Assembly (NCBI RefSeq): GCF_001592105.1
Contig: NZ_BCWE01000002.1
Coordinates: 124,001 to 188,000 of the forward strand
Direction of reading: 5' to 3'
Source: Desulfolucanica intricata
GTDB lineage: Bacteria; Bacillota; Desulfotomaculia; Desulfotomaculales; Desulfofarciminaceae
DNA length: 64,000 nt
The translations under genes and the position numbers were made by a program. A model generated the notes under the pieces. That model did no database searches. It had not been told where the DNA came from and worked only from the letters and a program-made list of their open reading frames with translations. This document shows, piece by piece, positions 36,959-45,733 of this stretch (position 1 is the stretch's first letter; every line of letters begins with the position of its first letter).

Positions 36959-38944
36959 ATGTCTGAACATAACAAAAAGGCAGTTTTTAAAGCTTGTGCT
37001 GCAGCCTGTCCCGATTTACCGATTAAAACCTATGAAAGACTGGCAGCCGAAGGAAAGCATCAGATACTGGTTTTACTTATGAACCGGACCCAAATCAGCC
37101 GCTGGCACGAGAATCTCAGCATTGAAAAGTCCGGCCCGCCCCATCTTTATTCCTACTTCGGCTTTATTCAGCGGGAAATTACCAAGTACTGGCCGCTTGT
37201 AGAAAAGCATTTACCCCCCGGGCCCCCGGTACTGGCACCGACTTACTTAACCATGGAGACTACTCAATACATTACTGAAAGCCTGGTGGAAAAGTACTAT
37301 CAAAAAGGGTATTTCCGGGAAATGGTTTCACCGCCGGACCGGCTGGCCATGCAAATTACGGACAGCCGCAGTAAAGCGGCTTTAAACGGTCTGGAGCAAA
37401 AAACCATTGGCCGGCAGCTGGAAGAAGCTTGGACCGGCGCACCGGAAAAAGCCGCGGTTTTTAACCAGGTGCAGGAGGTAATAGAAGAATACCGTTCAAT
37501 TTGCCTGCAGCAGCGGCTGTTGGATTACCCCCTGGCGGTGGAAATTTACAATCGCTTATTACCGGATCCCATTTATCAGGAGCACCTGACTAAAGAGTTT
37601 AAGCATTTAATTGTGGACAATCTGGAAGAAACCGTCCCGGTGGCCCAAGATCTCATAGCTTTTTTACTCAACAGGGTGGAAACCGCCCTTTTGATTTATT
37701 CCGGTGACGGGGGGCACAGTATTTTTTTCGGAGCGGACCCCTTTTCCGCCCGGCAACTCACCATAGACTGCCAGGTTGAAAATTATGAGCTGTGCCCTAC
37801 CTGCTCACCTGACACCTACAGCTGGGCGGAAGCCTTAAGTCGGGCTGTCAGAAACCGCCCGGTGGAACCGAAACCCTGTACCCTCCTCGGTGAACCTGTT
37901 TTTACCGAACTGCGCAGTGAAATGATTGCTGAGGTGGGTACGCGGGTATTAACCCTGCTTCAGCAGGGAGTTCCGGCCCGGGAAATCGCTCTGGTTGCTC
38001 CCTTTGTGGATAAGGTGCTGGAATTTACACTGAATCAAATTTTATCTAAAGAAGGCTACAAAATAGAAAACATAACCCGCAGTCGCCGCCTTTTAGATGA
38101 ACCGTTCGCCCTGGCTCTGGTTACTTTAGCTGTGCTGGCTCATCCCCAGTGGGGACAGGAAGCCGGTTTCGGTGAGCTGTTGGAAACTATACACCTGGTA
38201 CTAAACACCGACCCGGTGCGGGCGGGCCTCCTGGCCGAAGCTGTTATGGAAAGAAAAACACCGGGCCTGCCTGTACTGGATTTGGATATTCAAAATCGAG
38301 TTGGGGCGGCCGCTGCTAAAAAGTACAATTTTCTGGCAGACTGGCTTAATAACTACCGCCTGCAGCCCGAGTTAAATCCGGAAACCTTTTTACAGCGGGT
38401 TTTCGGAGAAATTCTTTCTCCTCTGGCCCCGGCGCCCGAACAAATATTATCCTGCCGTCAGCTGATTATTTCAGCGGTTAAGTTTACCCCGGTAATCGAA
38501 AGTTTGCCCGAACTGTTTCCGGGACCGGCCGGAAAATACTTCATTGAAATGATAAAAAAAGGCACTGTAGCAGCAGAAACTCTGGAAAAACCGGAGCCCG
38601 ACCCCAAGGCCGTTATACTGGCCACACCCTACGCCTATCTTTTAACCGTTCCGTCCTCCCGGTACCAGTTCTGGCTGGATATCTCCGGAGAAACCTGGTT
38701 TAACGGGGATGCCCGGGAGATTTCCAACCCGCATATTCTCTCCCGGCGCTGGTCCCCCGGCACCGGCTGGACAGGGGAACTCGACCAAATTACCAGGCTG
38801 GACAAGGCAGGCAGGACTTTACGGGCCCTGGCTCACAGGTGCCGGGAGGGGTTAATAACTGCCGGAAGTACCTACAGCAGTTTTGGCTGGGAGCAGTTCG
38901 GGCCTCTGCCGGAAATTATTGAGCAAGTAACAGCCAGGGAATAA
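36959..38944 (+). CDS. Superfamily-1 helicase-like protein lacking ATPase motifs
   Basis: 661 aa. The overall pattern resembles UvrD/RecB-type proteins. LIVDNLEETVPVAQDLIAFLL stands where a helicase has VDEyQDtnp, and GDGGHSIFFGADP, EIALVAPFVDKVLEFTLNQIL and FGWEQFGPLPEI follow the usual succession. The expected N-terminal GxxxGKT loop is missing: the sequence after MSEHNKKAVFKACAAACPD reads LAAEGKHQILVLLMNRTQISRW. The Walker B acidic pair is also changed. I infer a catalytically dead helicase relative, possibly structural. It is divergent from the HAD gene and followed by pgi. Confidence 0.6.
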   Translation: MSEHNKKAVFKACAAACPDLPIKTYERLAAEGKHQILVLLMNRTQISRWHENLSIEKSGPPHLYSYFGFIQREITKYWPLVEKHLPPGPPVLAPTYLTMETTQYITESLVEKYYQKGYFREMVSPPDRLAMQITDSRSKAALNGLEQKTIGRQLEEAWTGAPEKAAVFNQVQEVIEEYRSICLQQRLLDYPLAVEIYNRLLPDPIYQEHLTKEFKHLIVDNLEETVPVAQDLIAFLLNRVETALLIYSGDGGHSIFFGADPFSARQLTIDCQVENYELCPTCSPDTYSWAEALSRAVRNRPVEPKPCTLLGEPVFTELRSEMIAEVGTRVLTLLQQGVPAREIALVAPFVDKVLEFTLNQILSKEGYKIENITRSRRLLDEPFALALVTLAVLAHPQWGQEAGFGELLETIHLVLNTDPVRAGLLAEAVMERKTPGLPVLDLDIQNRVGAAAAKKYNFLADWLNNYRLQPELNPETFLQRVFGEILSPLAPAPEQILSCRQLIISAVKFTPVIESLPELFPGPAGKYFIEMIKKGTVAAETLEKPEPDPKAVILATPYAYLLTVPSSRYQFWLDISGETWFNGDAREISNPHILSRRWSPGTGWTGELDQITRLDKAGRTLRALAHRCREGLITAGSTYSSFGWEQFGPLPEIIEQVTARE

Positions 38945-39080
38945 GGAATATTTATCCCTTAAAAACATAGTTATAAAATTACATTGATTGCCTTTACTAT
39001 GAAAAGCCTAATGTTTTATAAATAATGTCTTCAGAGGGAAACCTTTTAGGTAAAAATTGATTTTCAAAGGGGGAACCGGA

Positions 39081-40436
39081 TTGCACCAAGCAGCTATCAA
39101 ACTTGACTTAAGCCACTCTTCTGTTCAAGAGGAAATTGCTAATTTAGAGCCATATATAAAGACAGCCCATATGGTTTTACACAATCGCACCGGGGCCGGC
39201 AGTGAATATACCGGTTGGCTGACTCTTCCACAAGACTACGACCGGGAGGAATTTAAGCGCATTGGTGAAGCTGCCGAAAGGATTAAAAATAATTCGGATG
39301 CCCTGGTGGTTATCGGAATCGGCGGCTCTTACGCAGGGGCCCGGGCCACCATTGAAATGCTGACCCACCACTTCCACAACCAGCTGCCCCCAAAAAAGAG
39401 AACAGGTGTCGAAATATATTTTGCCGGCAACAACCTCAGTTCTACCTACTTAAGCCACCTGATGGAAATATTGGAAGGCAAAAATATCTCAGTGAACGTG
39501 GTCTCCAAGTCGGGAACAACCACCGAGCCGGCCATAGCTTTTCGCCTTTTCAGAGAGTTATTGGAGAAAAAATACGGTAAAGCTGAGGCAAAACAGCGTA
39601 TTTACGCCACCACCGACCGCCAAAAGGGCGCCTTAAAGAAACTGGCCGACGAGGAAGGCTATGAAACCTTTGTCGTACCCGGTGATACAGGCGGGCGCTA
39701 TTCAGTCCTTACTGCCGTGGGGCTTCTGCCTATTGCGGCAGCCGGCATCAATATTGAGGAGTTAATGGCGGGGGCTTCCGAGGCTATGCGGGCCTATCAG
39801 AAAACAGAACTGGAAGCCAATCCCTGCTACCGGTACGCAGCTGCCCGGCAGGCCTTATACCGTAAAGGGAAAACCATTGAGCTTTTGGTTAATTACGAGC
39901 CTTCCATGCAGCTTTTTGCCGAGTGGTGGAAGCAGCTTTTCGGTGAAAGCGAGGGTAAAGACGGTAAAGGCATCTACCCGGCTTCGGTAAACTTTACTAC
40001 CGATTTACATTCCATTGGCCAGTACATTCAGGACGGTCTCCGCCACCTGTTTGAAACCGTAGTCTACTTTGAGAAGCCGCGGGTTGAATTAACCATTCCC
40101 CAAGATCCCCGGGACGTAGACGGTCTTAATTTCCTGGCCGGAAAAACTGTAGATTTTGTAAATCATAAAGCCTTCGCAGGCACACTGCTGGCTCACACCG
40201 GTGGTAATGCGCCCAACATTGTGCTTTCTGTACCGGAACAAAACCCTTTCTGCCTGGGTCAATTGTTTTACTTCTTTGAAAAGGCATGTGCTGTCAGCGG
40301 CTACATGCTGGGGGTGAACCCCTTTGACCAGCCCGGTGTGGAGGCTTACAAAAAAAATATGTTTGCCCTGCTGGGTAAACTGGGATACGAAGAACAAAAA
40401 GCCACCCTGGAAAAACAATTAAATAACATGGTTTAG
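39081..40436 (+). CDS. pgi: Glucose-6-phosphate isomerase
   Basis: 451 aa from TTG at 39081, which has AAAGGGGG ahead; another TTG at 39057 is in frame. It interconverts glucose 6-phosphate and fructose 6-phosphate. Motifs: [44 protein letters not shown] (PGI signature), [18 protein letters not shown] and [12 protein letters not shown]. The length is typical for the Firmicute form. Confidence 0.96.
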   Translation: MHQAAIKLDLSHSSVQEEIANLEPYIKTAHMVLHNRTGAGSEYTGWLTLPQDYDREEFKRIGEAAERIKNNSDALVVIGIGGSYAGARATIEMLTHHFHNQLPPKKRTGVEIYFAGNNLSSTYLSHLMEILEGKNISVNVVSKSGTTTEPAIAFRLFRELLEKKYGKAEAKQRIYATTDRQKGALKKLADEEGYETFVVPGDTGGRYSVLTAVGLLPIAAAGINIEELMAGASEAMRAYQKTELEANPCYRYAAARQALYRKGKTIELLVNYEPSMQLFAEWWKQLFGESEGKDGKGIYPASVNFTTDLHSIGQYIQDGLRHLFETVVYFEKPRVELTIPQDPRDVDGLNFLAGKTVDFVNHKAFAGTLLAHTGGNAPNIVLSVPEQNPFCLGQLFYFFEKACAVSGYMLGVNPFDQPGVEAYKKNMFALLGKLGYEEQKATLEKQLNNMV

Positions 40437-40477
40437 TAGAAAGGATTTTCTGCTTTGATTATCTACGTTTTTATAAA

Positions 40478-40512
40478 AAGAAGCAGGTTTTGCTTTTAAA
40501 AACCTGCTTTCC
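40478..40512 (+). terminator. Terminator behind pgi
   Basis: AAGCAGGTTTT pairs with AAAACCTGCTT across a short loop, with T-rich sequence after it. No other feature is seen between 40437 and 40666. Confidence 0.65.
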
Positions 40513-40666
40513 CGTCTATTTTTTATTATTAACAGTAAAAGATCCTGGTTATTCTTTCGTTAGTGCAAAGTAAACAACGTATTATTAATTAATAAATAAT
40601 AGTTCAGGTAATCGTCATTTCTGAAGCATATTAAACAATCGGTTAATTTTTGGGAAAAGAAAGCAT

Positions 40667-41095
40667 TTATTTCCCGTCTTTTCCTGCCTCAAGGCAGTTC
40701 TTTATAGCCTCGTGCAAGGTATTTACCGCCAAAAAGGCACAGTGCACATCTTCCTCCGGCAGGCCTCCCAGAGCTTTGAGCACATCAAGGGGAGTAATCT
40801 GTAACGCTTTATCAACAGACTTGCCTTTTGCCAATTCGGTAACCATACTGCCGGATGCGATAGAGGTACCACACCCATTTGTCCAAAATGAAATCTCGCT
40901 GATTAAATCGTTACTCAACTTTAACCAAATTTGAATCTTATCACCGCACTGTCCGGTAACAGTGGCATGACCGTCCTCACCCTTTATAACTCCAAAGTTC
41001 CTGGGATTTTTGGCATGGTCGAAAACCGTTTCACTAAACTGCTCCCATACCTGTTTCTCAAGTTTTTCAGCTATTCTGTCCAGTTCAGAATCCAT
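40667..41095 (-). CDS. NifU/IscU-like iron-sulfur scaffold
   Basis: 142 aa. The three scaffold cysteines are present: TGQCGDKI, TNGCGTSIASGS and EDVHCAFLA. It begins FSETVFDHAKNPRNFGVI, as NifU N-terminal domains do. It should assemble Fe-S clusters for transfer. No nifS/iscS gene is adjacent. It is followed upstream by a NifX-type and two DUF5320-type genes, a set often found together in anaerobes. Confidence 0.88.
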   Translation of the reverse strand: MDSELDRIAEKLEKQVWEQFSETVFDHAKNPRNFGVIKGEDGHATVTGQCGDKIQIWLKLSNDLISEISFWTNGCGTSIASGSMVTELAKGKSVDKALQITPLDVLKALGGLPEEDVHCAFLAVNTLHEAIKNCLEAGKDGK

Positions 41096-41132
41096 CTCAC
41101 CATCTCTTTTCTCAATTCAAAGATACTAAAAA

Positions 41133-41477
41133 TTAGTGATCACAGGGGTTGGTCCCTGCCTGCAGGGAGCCGGATAAATACGTTTTTACGATATTTTCCG
41201 GGCTTCCAACGGCCGGATTAACTCCTACCACAACCTTTATACCTCGTTGGTTAAACAAATCCTGAGCCTTGGCACCCATGCCTCCGGCGATAACCACATT
41301 TACTCCCTTTTCACTCAGCAACCTGGGAAGCAATCCCGGTTCATGTGGGGGAGCTTCAAGTATTTCTTTACCGGTAATTTCTTGGGTATCCATGTTGACA
41401 TTAAAAAAGTAAAAGGTTTCACAGTGCCCAAAATGAGTACATAATTTGTTTTCTGCAATTGGTATCGCAATTTTCAT
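41133..41477 (-). CDS. NifX/NifB-domain (dinitrogenase cofactor-type) protein
   Basis: 114 aa single-domain member of the Nif11-unrelated NifX/NafY/VnfX fold. It starts MKIAIPIAENKLCTHFGHCETFYFF and contains VVIAGGMGAKAQDLFNQRGIKVVVG. Such proteins bind Fe-S or iron-molybdenum clusters. In non-diazotrophic anaerobes their role is undefined. An NHxxDH-like C-terminus with NPCDH may add a metal ligand. Confidence 0.88.
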   Translation of the reverse strand: MKIAIPIAENKLCTHFGHCETFYFFNVNMDTQEITGKEILEAPPHEPGLLPRLLSEKGVNVVIAGGMGAKAQDLFNQRGIKVVVGVNPAVGSPENIVKTYLSGSLQAGTNPCDH

Positions 41478-41543
41478 TGTTTACTACTTCCTTTCTTTAT
41501 TAATAGCTGTTTATGGATGTTCTTCAGGTTAGTCTTATCTCTT

Positions 41544-41873
41544 TTACTCTTTATTCTCCAGTTCTTTAATTCGTTTTTCCGCCTGCTCCAGGGCATCTTC
41601 TAAGTTTTTGATTTGCTCTTTATACAGTTCCATTTCTTGTTCGTTGTTTGAAGGGGGAGCGTATACAGCTTGAACCGGAAATCTTTGTCTCCATCCGGCC
41701 CAGCGAGGTACACTGCTGACATTGTAACAATAACGCCTACCACGTCCGCCGCCCCAGCCCAATCCCGGTGTAAAATCCGCGCCGGGTTCTACATAGCTCA
41801 TACAGTAACCACGCCCACGTCCCGTCATTGGCCCGATACCTCTCGGACCGGTTCCGTTAAAACCAGGCATCAC
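41544..41873 (-). CDS. DUF5320-type glycine-rich protein
   Basis: 109 aa. It begins MPGFNGTGPRGIGPMTGRGRGYC, typical of DUF5320, which regularly accompany NifX/Mrp-type genes in anaerobes. The middle is Gly/Arg/aromatic, and the last 35 residues form a coiled coil (EQEMELYKEQIKNLEDALEQAEKRIKELE). Function unknown. Confidence 0.78.
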   Translation of the reverse strand: MMPGFNGTGPRGIGPMTGRGRGYCMSYVEPGADFTPGLGWGGGRGRRYCYNVSSVPRWAGWRQRFPVQAVYAPPSNNEQEMELYKEQIKNLEDALEQAEKRIKELENKE

Positions 41874-41919
41874 TGAACCTCCTTGTTTAATTAATTTTCA
41901 ATTGGTATTCGTATACAAG

Positions 41920-42117
41920 TTAAATTTTCCGGGCTCCGGCACCTTTGCCCGGGCCCTGTCCGCAGCATCCCCGGCTTCTACCGGCTCCTGTGCCGCATTT
42001 CTGTCCCTGTCCCCGGCCCTGGCCGCCGCCCTGTCTTCGTCCGACGCCGCACGAACCGCTACCCCGGCCCGTTCCCTGTCCCCGTCCTTGCGGTCCGGTA
42101 CTATCTCTCCCAGGCAT
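41920..42117 (-). CDS. Short glycine/arginine-rich DUF5320-like protein
   Basis: 65 aa. It begins MPGRDSTGPQGRGQGTGRGSGSC, and about half of its residues are Gly, with four cysteines (SC, KC, GCC). The start matches the neighbouring 109-aa protein, but it lacks the coiled coil. AGGAGGGTTAAA precedes the ATG. Possibly a metal-binding peptide. Confidence 0.7.
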   Translation of the reverse strand: MPGRDSTGPQGRGQGTGRGSGSCGVGRRQGGGQGRGQGQKCGTGAGRSRGCCGQGPGKGAGARKI

Positions 42118-42139
42118 TTTTAACCCTCCTAATCAAAAT

Positions 42140-42323
42140 TTAAATCCACTGAAATAACATTTTGATACCGGTTGCACTTAATGTCCTGTAGGTTTTAGGG
42201 CCACAGTATCCGGTAATGATCTCATAAATTTTCCGGCGGCCGGTATTGCTTGCACCGTCGAATCTGAGATCAACCATACTTTCAAGGTTCCGCACAGGCA
42301 ATAATTGCCGCTTTCAACTGCAT
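42140..42323 (-). pseudogene. Decayed NifX-domain gene
   Basis: AGGTGGTG and an ATG start a frame that stops after 13 codons. A second frame then reads ESMVDLRFDGAS, comparable to SPVDPRFGR of NifX proteins, and joins directly to ITGYCGPKTYRTLSATGIKM, comparable to the family's C-terminal ITGNCGPKAFRTLSAAGIKV. The centre of the domain is missing. I read this as a gene remnant with an internal deletion and a frameshift, formerly the first gene of this small cluster. Confidence 0.65.
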
Positions 42324-42456
42324 CACCACCTTTTAAATTTCTAATCTAACAATTGTTATTATGGTCATAATTTCAGAATCATTATATATCGAATTATGCA
42401 CATATGTCAATATTAATTTTAAAATATCCGAATTGGCAAATATGTTCCGGAAACGG

Positions 42457-42498
42457 AAAAGCCGATTTTCCTGTACTAAGGAATAATCGGCTTTTGTT
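42457..42498 (-). terminator. Bidirectional terminator between rph and the NifX cluster
   Basis: AAAAGCCGATT pairs with AATCGGCTTTT across a 17-base loop. It serves the leftward rph gene that ends at 42608. The rest of 42324-42607 is AT-rich, with no gene seen. Confidence 0.7.
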
Positions 42499-42607
42499 TA
42501 TATACATAACCGGTTAAGATAATTTCTCCATATGAACGATGTCATAGCTACCGCCTTCTTTGATTTTAACCTTACAATCCGGGATTGCCAAAATCTCCTG
42601 CAGCACC

Positions 42608-45256
42608 CTACTCAAGAATCTCAACAAACCCCTGGGTACCGTCTACGCGTATTTTCTGTCCGTCCTGAATCCTGCGGGTCGCGTTATCAACTCCCACCAC
42701 CGCCGGAATACCATATTCCCGGGCCACCACCGCACCATGGGTCATCAGGCCCCCGACCTCTGTTACCAGACCCGCCGCCAGCGGAAATAACGGTGTCCAG
42801 GCCGGATCGGTGTACGGCGCCACCAGTATATCTCCTTTATTCATTTTAGCCTCTTCCAGCTTCAGAATGACCCGGGCACGGCCTTCTACAACTCCGGCCG
42901 ACACCGGGCTCCCGGCCAGCGCACCCGGCGGGACGTGAACTCCCGGTTTGACGGTAATTATTTCTCCCTCGCCGGTAATGACACGGGGAGGAGTCAACTT
43001 TGCATCATGTTGGAATTTTTCTTTTCTCATGGTAATAACATTGCGGTCTACCCGCTGTGTTTCGATTATTTCTTTGATTTCCTGCAGCGAAAACCAAAAA
43101 ACTTCTTCCGGGTGATCCAGGATTCCATCCGCCACCAATTTATCGGCCTCTTCCAAAATTGCCCGCTTGATCATATCCAGATTTTGCACAATAAAATATT
43201 TGGGATGTTCCCTAATCCCGATCAATGAGCGGTGAACCTTGATCAGCCGCTGCATGCACCTTGCCTTAAAGAACCCCCGGGGCGTTTGCCGCAGGCGCTC
43301 CGGCAGCCTGCCGGCGGCAGCTTCAGCCTCCTGTTTGCCTGCCAGAAAATCACGGCGATGCTGCCCGGGCCTGACACTTTTTATGTGGCTCAAAATGGCG
43401 GGGACCAACTGGGTCGGAGCCTCACGCCACCGCGGCCGGGTTATGTCGATTTCCCCTGTCCCACGCATACCATACTTTTCGAAGAAGTTCAAGAAAACGG
43501 GCAGAACAGCTTCTCCGCCGGGAACAGCCCTTAAGCCCTCCCAAAAGGTTGCGTCTGTTGCCTGCTTAAGGTATTTGATCACCGCCGGATGATTTCTCAC
43601 AGCATCGGCCACATCCCCAAGCGCCAACCCCATTTCAGTAGTCACATTCCCCGGCGGAGATTTACTGATGCCGCCCAGCTCAGCCGCGTCGCCCAGCCAT
43701 TTTTTGGACAGGCCCTCAATGAGTTTGTAGGTAATAAGCGCAGGTCCCATATAAGGAACTGCCTTTGAAAAGGTCATGGGCAGCAAGGTGGGCAGGATTT
43801 CATAAATCCGCTCTATTCGCTCCGGGCCTGACACTGCTTGAAGCTTTGTTCTGTTTTCCTTGACCCGGTCGGAAATAAACCGGTTCATCTCTTCAAGGGC
43901 CCGGTAGTTTTCATGGTAAAGGATATTTCTGAGTACAGCAAGGGCTTTCGGAAAAACTTTTTTCACTAAAGCGAAATTTATTTTTTTATCCGGCCGCACC
44001 GCTGCCTGAAATTCCCCTCGCCCGACGAAATCCTGTACTGCCCGTCCGAATAATTCATCGATATTGCGCAGCACTACGGGCAACCGTTTTCTTAACTGTG
44101 GATATTCAAGCAATGGAGTGATATCTAAAAACAATCTTCCGCCGGCCTCCAACAGCAAATCGCTCTCTGCCCGCGGCGAGCTTTTGCCAAAAGGCACCAA
44201 AGTCCTTAGTACAGATATCCCCAGGGGCTTCATGGCCTCAGTCATCATTTGCACATGACCGATTGACAAAAAAAGATGGAGTTTATCACCAGTGACTTCC
44301 GGAACGGGATAGAGGGTCGTAACCGGCCGGCTCTGCACAATAAATATTTCGTTGTCAGCAAGACACCACTCGATGTCCTGGGGATTTCCGAAATGTTTTT
44401 CAATGCTCCGTCCCATCCGTGCCAGCCTGACTGCCTGATCGTCCGTCAAAGCCGGAGTGTTCTGCCTCTCTCCCTCAATTTCAACTTTTGCTGTTCCGCC
44501 CTCAGGCCTGGCATAAATAGCAATTTCTTTCCTGGCGATTTGCTTTTTGATTAGTTTATCTGATCTTACCTGGTATAAATCGGGAGAAACAATACCTGAC
44601 ACCAGCGCTTCTCCCAGACCAAAACCGGCGTCAATGGATACAATCTTCCGGTTACCGGTCACCGGATCGGCGGTAAACATAATCCCAGCCACTTCGGGAA
44701 AGACCATCCGCTGCACGATGACGGCCAGCAATACTTTATCATGTTTGAAACCATTTTTTTGGCGATAAGCGATTGCCCGGTCGGTAAACAAGGATGCCCA
44801 GCATTTCCGTACACAGTCAAGGATGTTCTTTTCACCCTTGATATTCAGGAAGGTATCCTGCTGCCCTGCAAAAGACGCTCCCGGCAGGTCTTCCGCCGTG
44901 GCACTGGAGCGTATGGCATAAGCATAGTGACTGCCGGTCTTCCGCCAGGCCCGGATAACCTCCTGTTGGATAGGAGAGGGAATATCCAGGTTTTTGAGGT
45001 AAGTCCGTATACATTCTCCCGCCGTCTTTAGCTCTTCCATTGATTCAATATCGATTAATTCCAGGGATTTCAGCATCGCAGCGAACTCCGTACCGGTGTT
45101 TACGAAATCCGTGTAAGCCCTTGTAGAGATACAAAAACCTGCAGGCACTGCAATTCCGGGAACATGGCACAATTCACCAAGATTCGCTCCTTTGCCCCCT
45201 ACACTGGCAAGACTGGATTTATCTATTTCATTAAAGTAAAACACATACTGATTCAT
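42608..45256 (-). CDS. rph: Rifampicin phosphotransferase-like enzyme (PEP synthase family)
   Basis: 882 aa from ATG 45256 (AAAGGGG eight bases ahead). The ATP-grasp domain is N-terminal: SVGGKGANLGEL, AIRSSATAEDLPGASFAGQQDT, QDIEWC and VQSRPVTTLYP. The swivelling phosphohistidine domain is C-terminal, EVGGLMTHGAVVAREYG, His 840. The central domain (HVQMMTEAMKPLGISVL, then MGLALGDVADAVR) follows the Listeria-type rifampicin phosphotransferase rather than PEP synthase proper. Such enzymes transfer the ATP beta-phosphate to rifampicin's 21-hydroxyl. The natural substrate may differ. The upstream leader suggests inducible expression. Confidence 0.85.
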   Translation of the reverse strand: MNQYVFYFNEIDKSSLASVGGKGANLGELCHVPGIAVPAGFCISTRAYTDFVNTGTEFAAMLKSLELIDIESMEELKTAGECIRTYLKNLDIPSPIQQEVIRAWRKTGSHYAYAIRSSATAEDLPGASFAGQQDTFLNIKGEKNILDCVRKCWASLFTDRAIAYRQKNGFKHDKVLLAVIVQRMVFPEVAGIMFTADPVTGNRKIVSIDAGFGLGEALVSGIVSPDLYQVRSDKLIKKQIARKEIAIYARPEGGTAKVEIEGERQNTPALTDDQAVRLARMGRSIEKHFGNPQDIEWCLADNEIFIVQSRPVTTLYPVPEVTGDKLHLFLSIGHVQMMTEAMKPLGISVLRTLVPFGKSSPRAESDLLLEAGGRLFLDITPLLEYPQLRKRLPVVLRNIDELFGRAVQDFVGRGEFQAAVRPDKKINFALVKKVFPKALAVLRNILYHENYRALEEMNRFISDRVKENRTKLQAVSGPERIERIYEILPTLLPMTFSKAVPYMGPALITYKLIEGLSKKWLGDAAELGGISKSPPGNVTTEMGLALGDVADAVRNHPAVIKYLKQATDATFWEGLRAVPGGEAVLPVFLNFFEKYGMRGTGEIDITRPRWREAPTQLVPAILSHIKSVRPGQHRRDFLAGKQEAEAAAGRLPERLRQTPRGFFKARCMQRLIKVHRSLIGIREHPKYFIVQNLDMIKRAILEEADKLVADGILDHPEEVFWFSLQEIKEIIETQRVDRNVITMRKEKFQHDAKLTPPRVITGEGEIITVKPGVHVPPGALAGSPVSAGVVEGRARVILKLEEAKMNKGDILVAPYTDPAWTPLFPLAAGLVTEVGGLMTHGAVVAREYGIPAVVGVDNATRRIQDGQKIRVDGTQGFVEILE

Positions 45257-45358
45257 GCCGGCTGCCCCTTTCATATCGAACATATAACCGATGAATGCTG
45301 TAGTCTACAGGTGTTTTTCATATTTCAATATTATCAGTTTTTTTTCGGATACAACGTT

Positions 45359-45404
45359 AAAAACGCCGGACACAGAGATTCTTCCTCCCTTACCGGCGTT
45401 TTTT
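45359..45404 (-). terminator. Leader terminator (putative attenuator) of rph
   Basis: On the rph strand, ACGCCGG pairs with CCGGCGT across a 23-base loop, followed by TTTTT. It lies about 100 bases before the rph start and nine bases after a 7-codon ORF. This is the arrangement of ribosome-dependent attenuation; the stem is also T-flanked on the other strand. Confidence 0.65.
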
Positions 45405-45412
45405 ATTTACTG

Positions 45413-45436
45413 TCATTTATCTTCTTTAATATCCAT
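45413..45436 (-). CDS. Putative 7-aa leader peptide of rph
   Basis: ATG-GAT-ATT-AAA-GAA-GAT-AAA-TGA, encoding MDIKEDK, with AGGTGA eight bases ahead. It begins shortly downstream of the predicted promoter and ends just before the leader terminator. Its length and position fit an attenuation leader. No direct proof of translation exists. Confidence 0.5.
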   Translation of the reverse strand: MDIKEDK

Positions 45437-45448
45437 TGTGCTATCACC

Positions 45449-45488
45449 TCAGTACAAATATGGTACTGAATTAAGACCGCCCTGTCAA
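45449..45488 (-). promoter_or_regulatory. rph promoter with overlapping palindromic operator
   Basis: TTGACA (45488-45483), 17-base spacer, TACCAT (45465-45460) on the minus strand. The palindrome TCAGTAC-AAATATG-GTACTGA (45449-45469) covers the -10 box and start site. The 7-bp arms and 21-bp length are typical of MarR-family operators, and a truncated marR gene stands divergently next to it. Confidence 0.65.
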
Positions 45489-45522
45489 CCATGTTAATGG
45501 TATAGTATTGACAAAATTCCCT

Positions 45523-45690
45523 ATGCTTGATTTACACCGGATTGAGGTATTGCAAGTAATCTTTTACCGGTATATAATCAGTGTACATACAATATTTAAA
45601 GAAAAACTAAGCCCGTATAATCTGACACCTTCTCAATTCGAAACCCTGACCTTTTTATGGAAAAATGATGGAATCAGTCCTCCGGCTTGA
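45523..45690 (+). pseudogene. Truncated MarR-family regulator
   Basis: The frame (ATG 45523, or TTG 45508) encodes MLDLHRIEVLQVIFYRYIIS and SPYNLTPSQFETLTFLWKNDGIS, the first helices of a MarR protein up to the start of the winged helix, then stops after PPA. The recognition helix, wing and C-terminal dimer helix are missing, and the next gene starts 43 bases later. A deletion removed the rest. An intact homologue elsewhere may now act at the operator. Confidence 0.7.
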
Positions 45691-45733
45691 AGAAAGAAAA
45701 TGTTAAAAGTATTAAAAAAAGGGGGTATTTAAA

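Noticed and set aside
42608-45256. Plain phosphoenolpyruvate synthase (ppsA)
   Set aside because: The N- and C-terminal motifs are shared, but the central domain and the order of motifs follow rifampicin phosphotransferases. The PEP-binding barrel of PpsA is not evident.
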